A DNA stretch of 38,474 bases, from positions 1-38,474 of the forward strand of contig DUSP01000144.1 of assembly GCA_012842575.1 (NCBI GenBank), given 5' to 3'. How positions within the stretch are numbered: the first letter of the stretch is position 1; each line of letters begins with the position of its first letter. This DNA is from Clostridia bacterium. Its GTDB lineage: Bacteria; Bacillota; Sulfobacillia; DUSP01. A program made the position numbers and the translations under genes. The notes beneath the pieces are model-generated. The model was not told where the DNA came from. It made no database searches and saw only the letters and a program-made list of their open reading frames with translations. This document shows, in pieces, positions 16,456 to 23,851 of the stretch.

Positions 16456-18102
16456 TCACCCCTGAGGTGTTACGCAACGCACGTACAGGTGGAAGATGTA
16501 GCCTTCACGCCCATCCGGCAGCCTGACCCTGCGCCAATCGTCCACTTCTTGAAGAATTGTCACCCTATCGCCCCAGTTTCCGACGGCTATGACGGGGAAG
16601 GTGGTTCCGGGACCACTACGTATATTCACGTTGTTCCCGGTGATCACGCCCGCGCATATTCCGGTGACGGTCTCCCCGGGGCATACTACACTGAGTACGA
16701 CGTTTATCTCCCTGGTCGCTATGGCCCTCGCCGTCAGCTCGATGACCGCGCTTACATCGATGGGAGGACACACTTCCTCTTCAGGTGTGAGCCCGGACGG
16801 GATCTGGCATGAAGCATCCACTACCCTCGTGCTCACGTTGACCACCATACCCGGCCTCGCACCGGGTAGACTCACAAAACTGGTGAAACCGAAGGTGCCA
16901 CCGACCACATGGGCCGCTTGCGCCTTGCTCTCGTAGATGGCCTTCAGATCGACGCTACCGTCGATTATCACCTTGTCTTCGATTACTTCGGTCTTGGTGA
17001 TCCTCGTGAACGCACGGCAGTCGATCACTTGTTGAGCACACGGCTTATCTTCCTGGGCCGGGCTGATCCGTTCGCTTATCACCACTTGGGTCATGCCCTC
17101 GCCTACTACCTCTTCGGCCCGGACAAGCGCTCTCTCCACCTGGATGCCAGGGATGCCGGAGACGTTCGTCACCACCCGGACTTCTCTTCGCTCGAATACC
17201 CTCGCCGTGGCTTCCAGGATGATGGTCTTGACGATGGTCTCTTTGTCTTTGTTGTTGTCCCTGTCTTCCGCAACGACGGAGATGTGCTCCACCCGGACGT
17301 CGACGTCTACGTCCATACCCGGCCTGGCGCCGCGGACCTCGACGAAGTCACGGAACGGCAGAGTCTGGGCGACGACCATGACCTGTTGCGACTTGGTAGC
17401 GTAGAGCACCTTGACCTCTATGGAACCTTCGAACAGCACCTTGTTTTCGATTACCCTGGTGTGCTCGATGTTCAGCCGCGCCACCGCATCGATAATTTGT
17501 TCGACGGGGGGCTTGCCGAGTTGTATGAGATTGGCCGTTTCGCGCAAGGCTATTTGCCTCGTGCCCTGACCTACCAGCGATCTGACGCGAAGGATGTCCG
17601 TTTCGACGACCAGCTGCGGCGGGCCCGTCACTTCAGTTACGACTTCGAGCTCCCTTTCCCTCACGACACGAACCCTGACAGCCAGTACGACGGTGGCCGA
17701 GATCTTCGTGGCCCTTTGAGTGTCAGGCTTGACCACTTCGGCGCTCACGTCCTCAACCGTCACCGTCAGGAATACGGAAGCCGGAGGCATAAGACCCTCG
17801 ACATCCACAAAGTCGGAGAATGGAACGGTTACGTGGGCGACGTATACCGGCTGGCCGGGGACGTCGGCCTCGTATATTACCTTGATTTCCACCTCTCCCT
17901 CAAAGATCACTTTTTCCTCTACGACCCTGTGCTTGGTGATCTTCGCGTTGGCGATTACGTCGATGACCTGCGCAACGGGGAGCTTTCCCATTTGCGTGAG
18001 ATCCATTATCGCTCGGACGACGACTTGCTTTACCTCTTCGCCGAGGACCTCCTCAAACGTCAGTCTCTCAGTCCTAACGACACACTGCTGTTGGAGCGGC
18101 AC
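16456..18102 (-). CDS. SipL-like spore protein: three DUF3794 repeats plus SH3b domain
   Basis: 548 residues from GTG 18102, selected because GAAAGGAGGGAG precedes it; the frame is open to 18207 but lacks such a site there. Three DUF3794 (SPOCS) units follow one another, each recognisable by a GEEVKQVVVR/GQGTRQIALR/GEGMTQVVIS start, an AQVIDVIAN/EQIIDAVAR/QQVIDCRAF core and a KVIFEGEVEIKVIYEA-like strand. The last ~70 residues are a bacterial SH3 domain (NVNIRSGPGTTFPVI, GREGYIFHLYV). C. difficile SipL, which tethers the coat ATPase SpoIVA to the forespore, has DUF3794 repeats with a C-terminal LysM domain. Here SH3b replaces LysM, so the binding partner or wall ligand may differ. No signal peptide; probably acts in the mother cell during sporulation. 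Confidence 0.88.
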   Translation of the reverse strand: MPLQQQCVVRTERLTFEEVLGEEVKQVVVRAIMDLTQMGKLPVAQVIDVIANAKITKHRVVEEKVIFEGEVEIKVIYEADVPGQPVYVAHVTVPFSDFVDVEGLMPPASVFLTVTVEDVSAEVVKPDTQRATKISATVVLAVRVRVVRERELEVVTEVTGPPQLVVETDILRVRSLVGQGTRQIALRETANLIQLGKPPVEQIIDAVARLNIEHTRVIENKVLFEGSIEVKVLYATKSQQVMVVAQTLPFRDFVEVRGARPGMDVDVDVRVEHISVVAEDRDNNKDKETIVKTIILEATARVFERREVRVVTNVSGIPGIQVERALVRAEEVVGEGMTQVVISERISPAQEDKPCAQQVIDCRAFTRITKTEVIEDKVIIDGSVDLKAIYESKAQAAHVVGGTFGFTSFVSLPGARPGMVVNVSTRVVDASCQIPSGLTPEEEVCPPIDVSAVIELTARAIATREINVVLSVVCPGETVTGICAGVITGNNVNIRSGPGTTFPVIAVGNWGDRVTILQEVDDWRRVRLPDGREGYIFHLYVRCVTPQG

Positions 18103-18272
18103 AATTCTCCCTCCTTTCGCCCTTCCTCGTTCTGTAGTAATATATGCGTCCCGGCGTTTGAGTGTCACATAACGATAAAGAAAACCCGGTCGCGTCGATG
18201 TATCCAAACTCGATGTACTCGAATATGACGCTACCGGGTAAAGCTTAACGAAAGGTTTTTCGGTTGCAGCAA

Positions 18273-18304
18273 GTGTCTTATACGTCTTGTGTCTTATACG
18301 TCTT
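18273..18304. repeat. 16-bp perfect tandem duplication
   Basis: GTGTCTTATACGTCTT occurs twice head-to-tail in the 277-bp spacer 18103-18379 upstream of the SipL-like gene. A further partial copy (ATAC) follows. No function assigned. Confidence 0.8.
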
Positions 18305-18379
18305 ATACAGCTATCTTGCCAGTCATACGGTCCTGAACCGCTGTTCTCGGTGGCGAAACGTAACGTGAAACCCGCTCGC

Positions 18380-18625
18380 TTATACCGCCTTGACTTCCTT
18401 GATGGCGGGGATCTCGCTCTTTAGCATCCGTTCGATCCCGCCCTTAAGCGTCATCATGGCCATGGGGCATCCGCCGCATGCCCCTTTCAACCTAACCTTG
18501 ACGACACCATCCTGTAGATCGACCAGTTCTACGTCGCCGCCGTCGGCCTGTAGCATCGGCCTCATCTTGCTCAAGGCCTTCTCCACGTCTTCCCGTGTAA
18601 CCTCAGATCCTTCCAACAAATGCAC
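18380..18625 (-). CDS. NifU C-terminal-domain Fe-S protein
   Basis: 81 residues, the full length of stand-alone NifU-C/Nfu proteins. It matches the family from VEKALSKMRPMLQADGGDVEL to the cluster-binding motif CGGCP (C50, C53) and KGGIERML. Such proteins carry a [4Fe-4S] cluster at a dimer interface and hand it to client proteins. The start is GTG 18625, but a TTG at 18616 fits the GGGGG ribosome-like run about as well. It is the last gene of the minus-strand run from 23819, 25 bp after the AAA ATPase; the next gene downstream (SipL-like) is separated by 277 bp. Confidence 0.9.
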   Translation of the reverse strand: MHLLEGSEVTREDVEKALSKMRPMLQADGGDVELVDLQDGVVKVRLKGACGGCPMAMMTLKGGIERMLKSEIPAIKEVKAV

Positions 18626-18650
18626 CCCCGTTTCAAAGATTTCGCGTGTT

Positions 18651-20321
18651 TCACATTTCGTCTTCTATCGCATCGAGGAACGACCGATCGTCCGTGAAGC
18701 GCCGCGCTTGTTCCATGCATAGGGAGATGGACCTCTCCCTTTGGCGTAAGTCTACCGTGAAGGTCGAAGCCGCTTCGAGGAAATCCTCCGGTTCCAATAC
18801 CTCCTTTCCCTTGTTGAAGGCCACACGTTTCGATCGTATGACCAGTTCCTCAAGCTCGGCGCAGGAGAAGTGTCTGGTGATGGGTACCACCTCATCCCGC
18901 AAGAAATCGAGCATCTCTTCTGCCGGTATATTCATAGGCGCTTTAGGCCTGCTGCACGCCTCTTTTAACCCTAGGTGCACCGCCAAAACGTCAAGCCTGG
19001 CCGCCTTGCCGGGGTAAAGGAACGGTATTTTATAATCGAACCTACCGGTTCTGATGAATGCTTCGTCCAAGTGCTCCGGTACGTTCGTGGTTCCCACGAT
19101 GATCGCTTCCCTGTCCGGGCGTCCCAACCACTCGAGAAACTGCGAAAACACCCTCCTTGTTTCTTCTCCCGCCGACCCGTCGGTACTGACGGTTCGCCTT
19201 CCAAAACGGTCGATTTCGTCGACGAAGACGATGGCCGGCGACATCTTTTCCGCCAGCCTGATGGCGTTTTTCATGCGCTGGCCCGACTCCCCGAGCCATT
19301 TCGAGTAGATGTTCTCCGTAACGAGGTTGATGAAAGGGAGCTTGATCTCCCTGGCAAGGGCATTGGCGAACAGGCTTTTCCCGTTTCCCGGCGGACCGAA
19401 AAACAAAACCCCTTTTGGCAATGGTAGCGAAAACTTGCGCGCCCTTTCCGAAAATCTTAGCACATCTATGACGTTCTTCTTTATGAAGTCTTTTATCACT
19501 TGATATCCACCGATATCGGCAAAACCGAAAACCGGATCCCTTATTTCGAGGATTCCGGACCGCTTGACCAGTTCGGACTTTAAGTTCCTGATGGTCTCTA
19601 TGTCAAAGCCTCCGGACTTAAAGTACGTCTCCAGTAATATGCTCTCAAGCTGGTGAAGGTTTAACCCGGCCGTGGCCACCGTCAACTCGTAGAGGCGTTC
19701 ACGGTCAAGGTTCAATTCGAACTCGGCCGCAATCTGGGTTATCATGATGGCCCGCTCCGACTGGGACGACTCATCTACGGGCAATACCACTGCCAGGCCC
19801 CTGGTATAATCGCTCAGAAGCTTTTCGGCGTCGGAGGTAAGGACGAATACGATGGAACCCTTGGTGATCACCTCCGGATCGGTGGCCCATGCGCGTAACG
19901 CGGCCTCGAGCCCGGTCTCCCACTCCCGGTTTTCGGACATGTTCTCAAGGATGAAGGTGGTCTTTGAGGTCTTGAGGAACTGATCCACTTCCTTGAGAAC
20001 GGATTTTAAGTGGCCTATTTCAAATCCTCCGGACGCGCTCAGGCGCTGACCCAGGGGAGAACTGCCGAGTTTTTTCTTATATGGTTCGAAGACCGGTCCG
20101 TTGATTGAAGGAACGAGCCCACCCAGCCCTTCCCACTGATCGTAAACGAACACATGGTCAAAGTCTTTGAACCATTGATCTTTCAGTATGAAGCGCTTGA
20201 GCTGGAAGACCCTCTTTGGATCTGAGGTTTCATAAACGATCACGGGAGAGTAGTTGCTTTTTCGTTTCAAGAGCCCGCTTTCGATCCAACTGTCGTCAAG
20301 TAAGTCCCAAGTGTCACCCAT
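18651..20321 (-). CDS. Ycf46-like AAA ATPase
   Basis: 556 residues from ATG 20321 (GGAAG 5 nt upstream); an ATG at 20384 would add 21 residues with no ribosome site. The C-terminal half is a classical AAA module: Walker A GPPGNGKS (309-316), a pore-region segment, Walker B AIVFVDEID (363-371), and the second region of homology from TTNVPEHLDEAFIRTGRFD, with an arginine finger in RTGRFD. The N-terminal ~280 residues look like a degenerate P-loop-fold domain without Walker A, as in cyanobacterial/plastid Ycf46. Likely a hexameric remodelling ATPase with unknown client. Its neighbours DUF1257 (Ycf35-like) and DUF2997 recur with Ycf46-like ATPases in other genomes as far as I recall, suggesting one complex. 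Confidence 0.88.
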   Translation of the reverse strand: MGDTWDLLDDSWIESGLLKRKSNYSPVIVYETSDPKRVFQLKRFILKDQWFKDFDHVFVYDQWEGLGGLVPSINGPVFEPYKKKLGSSPLGQRLSASGGFEIGHLKSVLKEVDQFLKTSKTTFILENMSENREWETGLEAALRAWATDPEVITKGSIVFVLTSDAEKLLSDYTRGLAVVLPVDESSQSERAIMITQIAAEFELNLDRERLYELTVATAGLNLHQLESILLETYFKSGGFDIETIRNLKSELVKRSGILEIRDPVFGFADIGGYQVIKDFIKKNVIDVLRFSERARKFSLPLPKGVLFFGPPGNGKSLFANALAREIKLPFINLVTENIYSKWLGESGQRMKNAIRLAEKMSPAIVFVDEIDRFGRRTVSTDGSAGEETRRVFSQFLEWLGRPDREAIIVGTTNVPEHLDEAFIRTGRFDYKIPFLYPGKAARLDVLAVHLGLKEACSRPKAPMNIPAEEMLDFLRDEVVPITRHFSCAELEELVIRSKRVAFNKGKEVLEPEDFLEAASTFTVDLRQRERSISLCMEQARRFTDDRSFLDAIEDEM

Positions 20322-20402
20322 TTGAGCTTCCTTTCTTACACAGACCGCATGTCGGCAAGGCGTCAGTAAAGCATCAATGCACATCAGCCGGATAAAGGCG
20401 AA

Positions 20403-20606
20403 TCAGCCGCATAAAGAGGAAAAGTTCGTGTGAAGGCATAATCCCATTTCTTTGAGTTTCTCGATCAAACGAGCGATCTCTTCGTGATCTGCGCCGGTAT
20501 TTAAAGCGAGGCTCGGGTCGAGTATGCCTCCTTCGTGCGCACGTGCCGCTCCACCGTGAGACCGTTCGTATATCTCAATTCGATCTTCGAATACCATGAT
20601 CTCCAA
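20403..20606 (-). CDS. Small orphan protein in the AAA/DUF1257 cluster
   Basis: 67 residues from TTG 20606 (AGGA 8 nt upstream) or 64 from ATG 20597 (GGAG 3 nt upstream). I recognise no family. The first half begins MEIMVFEDRIEIYERSHGG, and the second half is a short predicted helix (HEEIARLIEKLKEMG) followed by CLHTNFSSLCG with two cysteines. It has the same strand and tight packing as its neighbours, 81 bp before the AAA start and about 60 bp after the DUF2997 gene, which supports it being a real member of the operon. It may be a small adaptor. Confidence 0.55.
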   Translation of the reverse strand: MEIMVFEDRIEIYERSHGGAARAHEGGILDPSLALNTGADHEEIARLIEKLKEMGLCLHTNFSSLCG

Positions 20607-20668
20607 GCGAGGAATCCTTTCAGGATGTCCTTCTAAGAGTCCCGCGGCGAGCCCCTCCTCCCTCGCAG

Positions 20669-20902
20669 TCAGAAGTCTTCACCGACCTGGCGCCTCTGCG
20701 GGTTGGATCGGGGTACGAAAGCCCCTGCACCAGAAAGCTCGGGTTTGGGCCTTACGGCGTTCCGGGACAAGGCAATGCCGAATTGGCGCAGCGCTTCCTC
20801 GAGAGCCTCCGCTTCGTTCAAACACTCGGTTCCCTCAAAACCCAAGAAGTCCATCTCCACATGACCACTGGCATCGATCTTAACCCTAACTTCCCTGGCC
20901 AA
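20669..20902 (-). CDS. DUF2997 family protein
   Basis: The core EVRVKIDASGHVEMDFLGFE, followed by GTECLNEAEALEEALRQFG, matches DUF2997, small proteins usually of about 60-70 residues. TTG 20902 with GAGAGGGG 8 nt upstream gives a family-like N-terminus (MAREVRVKI, 77 residues); ATG 20944 extends it by 14 residues but has no ribosome site. The last ~30 residues (from LSRNAVRPKPEL) are an unusual, proline/arginine-rich tail. Function unknown; the family is known for genomic linkage to DUF1257 and Ycf46-like ATPases. A 25-bp tandem repeat array lies directly upstream. Confidence 0.75.
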   Translation of the reverse strand: MAREVRVKIDASGHVEMDFLGFEGTECLNEAEALEEALRQFGIALSRNAVRPKPELSGAGAFVPRSNPQRRQVGEDF

Positions 20903-20988
20903 ACCCAAAACCCCTCTCGAGCCGTAAGCCGCCTTGAAGACCATTCAATGCACGTTTCACGTTCCGTTCTCGATACGTTACCGTTCTC

Positions 20989-21113
20989 GTATGGCCACCC
21001 TCTTACCGGTCTGGTATGACCGCCCTCTTACCTCTCTTGTATGACCACCGTTTTACCTGTTTTGTATGGCTACCGTTTTACCCGTCCGGTATAGCCACCG
21101 TTTTACTTGCTCG
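20989..21113. repeat. Five-copy 25-bp tandem repeat inside the AAA/DUF1257 cluster
   Basis: Five head-to-tail units start at 20989, 21014, 21039, 21064 and 21089. Consensus on plus: GTATGRCCACCSTYTTACC followed by six variable bases (YBKBYB). Every unit is exactly 25 bp, and a decayed copy may precede 20989. The array fills the spacer between the DUF1257 stop (21117) and the DUF2997 gene. No unique spacers, so it is not CRISPR. Confidence 0.9.
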
Positions 21114-21116
21114 AAC

Positions 21117-21566
21117 TCAGAGAACCCCTCTCAAGAGTATTTCTTTACCGCCTTCGGTACGCCTTTCTTCGTATTCGACCTCATAGTGAAGACTTTCCAG
21201 GGCACGCGCGATGGCAACGGCCGAGAAATTCTGGAGGACCCGCTGCTTGATCTTGGAGGCTTCGTACTCAAATCCGCCATAAGCGTCATAGAGAAAGAAA
21301 ACCTCGCCCGTAGACCGATCAACCCGGATCCCGACGCCCCTACCAAAAGACGGTGTAATCACGGCGAAATCACATGGGGCGCTGCGCCCGAAGTAATCCG
21401 TAACTTCCGTAAAAACAAACCCCCCGAACTCCTCGGCCGTGGCCTCCACAGCATCCTTTAACGCTAGCCAGCCGGGTGTCCGTTCAAGTGGAGTCTTGGG
21501 CTCGTCAATATCCACGGGAAGACGGATATCGGCAGCATAAGACGCAATAACGCTCAAGAATTCCAC
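21117..21566 (-). CDS. DUF1257 (Ycf35-like) protein
   Basis: 149 residues. The C-terminal half (FAVITPSFGRGVGIRVDRSTGEVFFLYDAYG... and RALESLHYEVE) fits DUF1257, the family of plastid/cyanobacterial Ycf35, though the N-terminal half is divergent, so the assignment is moderate. GTG 21566 follows AAGGGG closely; TTG 21557 has better spacing. An in-frame stop lies just upstream, so no longer version exists. Cytosolic, no known catalytic motif. Its association with a Ycf46-like AAA ATPase and DUF2997 supports the family call. Confidence 0.7.
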   Translation of the reverse strand: MEFLSVIASYAADIRLPVDIDEPKTPLERTPGWLALKDAVEATAEEFGGFVFTEVTDYFGRSAPCDFAVITPSFGRGVGIRVDRSTGEVFFLYDAYGGFEYEASKIKQRVLQNFSAVAIARALESLHYEVEYEERRTEGGKEILLRGVL

Positions 21567-21668
21567 GCCCCTTTTGATCTAGGGTAATCCGGGTGCAACA
21601 TGACCTCCGACATCCAAATCCGACATCCTAAACGGGAACTCCAACCAAATGGGAAATCCACGGCCCAC

Positions 21669-22673
21669 TTAATCCAGGGTAATTCGCTTCTCCAGGAACT
21701 CGGAACGACGTTTCTCCCAGACGTCGATTTCTCTCCTTACAAGCTCGAGCCTTTCGCGGACCTCGGCCTCCCTGGCCGTCAAGTTCGAGAACTCCTCCTT
21801 CTCTTCTTGCCCGACTCCGAAATCCGGTCCTGCCTGTTTACGCCGGGAGGCGTCTTCGTTTTTTACATCGTCTTTACCTTCGCCATAGCGGCCGGGTTTT
21901 CCCTGGGTTGGCTTAGTCTTTTCCTTATTTTCTCCCCGCCTAATCTCAGATAACCTGAGGTCGCAAAGGGCCAACTGGACTTCAAGTTGCTTCACTCTCT
22001 CCGCCATGTCCGAAAAAGACTCTTCCCGGAAACCAGATGCAGGCGCTTCATGTCGAGAGGTATCATGAGCTTTACGCAAGGATTCCTCTAGATCCGTCTT
22101 TTGGTTTACGAGTTCCTGAATGCGCCGCTTGAGGGTTTCTTTGTCGAGGAAAGCAATTTCATCACGCCATGCCTGAACCTTGACGCTTCGGACCCGCTCT
22201 TTGCCCGGTTCCCTTTGCCATTCATCGACGATTCGTTCGAGGCTTGACATTTCGTCGCGATCCTCCCCGGACGGTTCTTCCTCGGGGGCCTCACGGCCAA
22301 AGGAGGTCCAGGGTCGCCTCGCGTTCAGTTGGCGGGCTTCTTCGAGGAGAGTAGCCTCCTCGTTTCTCAAAGACCTGAGCGCTTTATCGTAAGCTTCAAG
22401 CTTTACCTGCCTCCACGCCATGACTACGGCGAATGACATACCTATCCAAATACCGATACCTGCGGGAACGCTTATCACGTAGAATACCCCGGAGCCGACG
22501 AGGCCGGGAAACCAGTGCAGCGCCAAGCGATTACCGAAATAAAAGCAGGGTGCTGCTATGATAGCCAATACCGCAATGCTCTTCGCGGTGTACTTATATC
22601 GCGAAATCATGTGTATTAGTGCCAAAAAGAGGAGCCAGACAATGATCCCCAGGACGAGAAGGACCATCTGCAT
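21669..22673 (-). CDS. Membrane protein with long cytoplasmic coiled coil, unknown function
   Basis: 334 residues; no family recognised. Three hydrophobic segments in the first ~100 residues (LLVLGIIVWLLFLALIHM, SIAVLAIIAAPCFYFG, FYVISVPAGIGIWIGMSF) are followed by about 230 highly charged residues with heptad-like helices (YDKALRSLRNEEATLLEEAR; TAREAEVRERLELVRREID) and an acidic/basic linker. The shape suggests a membrane-anchored tether. ATG 22673 lies 3 bp after the stop of the HypE-like gene with GGGAGGG inside that gene, so the pair is translationally close. The following DUF1257 gene starts 102 bp later. It may link the downstream AAA complex to the membrane (inference only). Confidence 0.75.
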   Translation of the reverse strand: MQMVLLVLGIIVWLLFLALIHMISRYKYTAKSIAVLAIIAAPCFYFGNRLALHWFPGLVGSGVFYVISVPAGIGIWIGMSFAVVMAWRQVKLEAYDKALRSLRNEEATLLEEARQLNARRPWTSFGREAPEEEPSGEDRDEMSSLERIVDEWQREPGKERVRSVKVQAWRDEIAFLDKETLKRRIQELVNQKTDLEESLRKAHDTSRHEAPASGFREESFSDMAERVKQLEVQLALCDLRLSEIRRGENKEKTKPTQGKPGRYGEGKDDVKNEDASRRKQAGPDFGVGQEEKEEFSNLTAREAEVRERLELVRREIDVWEKRRSEFLEKRITLD

Positions 22674-22676
22674 CGG

Positions 22677-23819
22677 TCATTCCCTCCCAGCATAGGACTG
22701 GCCCGGTACGGATTCGAAGGTCGATGAATCGTGGGTCGAGGACTCGCGACTTGCCAAAGCCCCTGATACGGCCTTCCAGAGTTCGTCGCTTTCAGGGGGG
22801 TAGAGCGTTTCTTTGTTACCGTTCTTTATGAGAACGCGCCCTTCGGGAACGACTCTTCCTATGATCGACGCTTCGATACCTTCCTTCTTCAACAGGGAGA
22901 GAATGGGGTCGGTTTTCGGAGCACTTATGAGCATTGAGCCGCTCGAGATGAGCTTCATCGGGTCTATCGAAAAGAAATCGCAAATCTCTTTTGTCTCCGC
23001 CGCCACCGGTATTCTGTCAACCCAGACCTCCACCCCTACACCGGAGGCCTCGGCCATCTCGTAAATGGCGCCGAGCACCCCGCCCTCGGTGACGTCATGC
23101 ATGGCGGATGCTCCGTTTTTGGATGCTATGAGGCCTTCCTTCACAACACTGATCCTTTCGGTAAACCGTTTGGCTCCCTCCACGACATCAGGCCGAAGCG
23201 CGCCCTTGAGCAACCTTTCGAAATCGGACGCCAATATAGCGGTGCCTTCTATGCCCGCGCCCTTAGTGAGTATAAGCAAATCCCCCGGATTCGCCCCTGA
23301 TGAGGTTATCACCCTGTTGCGAGGAGCCTTTCCGATGGCCGTAGCGGAGATAATCGGCTGAGGGAGTCCTGGAGTGATTTCGGTGTGTCCGCCTAAGATT
23401 TCAATGCCGAGCTCCGAGGCGGCCCTCGCAGCGTCTCCCATGATCCTTTCTATCATGAGAAGATGTAGTGACGCCCTCTCCTTTCCGGACAGGTCTACGC
23501 CTAGGGGCAGTAGGAGGTCTCTATCCAGCTTCTCCGGGCAAAGCACCGTGATGAGGACGCCGATCGGCTCGGCGCCGTTGGACGCCACGTCATTGCACGT
23601 AACGTGCACTGCCAGCCACCCGGCATCTTTTCTCGCTCCGGTGATCGGATCGGTGGAAATCACGCATGCCCACTCTCCGAAGTCGATAACGGCCGAATCC
23701 TCACCAAGCCCGGCGTGGACGATGACTTCGGGCCGTTTCGTCGAAATCCGCCCGAGAACGAAGGTCTTAAGGAGCTCGGGGGGAAGCTTACCCGACTTCA
23801 GGTCGCTCGGATCGCTCAA
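22677..23819 (-). CDS. AIR synthase-related (HypE/PurM-fold) protein
   Basis: 380 residues. Motifs of the PurM/HypE/ThiL/SelD superfamily are seen: HAGLGEDSAVIDFGEW (metal/ATP site), DPITGA, CNDVASNGAEPIGVL, GGHTEITPGL, and MHDVTEGGVLGAIYEMAE. Members bind ATP and form phosphorylated or dehydrated intermediates. HypE itself ends in a conserved Cys that takes the carbamoyl group; here the C-terminus is SYAGRE after a Ser/Thr-rich tail, without that Cys, so this is not canonical HypE. TTG 23819 follows GAGGTGA at 7 nt. It heads the minus-strand run to 18380, with an extended -10 promoter just upstream. Its substrate is unknown. Confidence 0.85.
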   Translation of the reverse strand: MSDPSDLKSGKLPPELLKTFVLGRISTKRPEVIVHAGLGEDSAVIDFGEWACVISTDPITGARKDAGWLAVHVTCNDVASNGAEPIGVLITVLCPEKLDRDLLLPLGVDLSGKERASLHLLMIERIMGDAARAASELGIEILGGHTEITPGLPQPIISATAIGKAPRNRVITSSGANPGDLLILTKGAGIEGTAILASDFERLLKGALRPDVVEGAKRFTERISVVKEGLIASKNGASAMHDVTEGGVLGAIYEMAEASGVGVEVWVDRIPVAAETKEICDFFSIDPMKLISSGSMLISAPKTDPILSLLKKEGIEASIIGRVVPEGRVLIKNGNKETLYPPESDELWKAVSGALASRESSTHDSSTFESVPGQSYAGRE

Positions 23820-23839
23820 AAGCGCGTCACCTCAGGATG

Positions 23840-23848
23840 ATTATAACA
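23840..23848 (-). promoter_or_regulatory. Extended -10 promoter for the HypE-like/AAA gene run
   Basis: Minus strand TGTTATAAT (23848-23840), a TGN-TATAAT extended -10, sits between the aroF stop (23852) and the ribosome site of the next gene. No matching -35. It would give a very short leader and separates this run from the T-box-controlled aroF. Confidence 0.5.
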
Positions 23849-23851
23849 CAC

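Noticed and set aside
16909-18228. 439-codon plus-strand ORF
   Set aside because: Antisense shadow of the DUF3794 repeats; the Asp/Tyr/His-rich translation mirrors the repeats, and there is no ribosome site.
20989-21113. Possible CRISPR array
   Set aside because: Units are contiguous 25-mers with no unique spacers and no cas genes nearby; it is a plain tandem repeat.
22677-23819. Canonical HypE hydrogenase maturation factor
   Set aside because: PurM-fold motifs are present, but the essential C-terminal Cys of HypE is absent and no hyp genes are nearby; called AIR synthase-related only.
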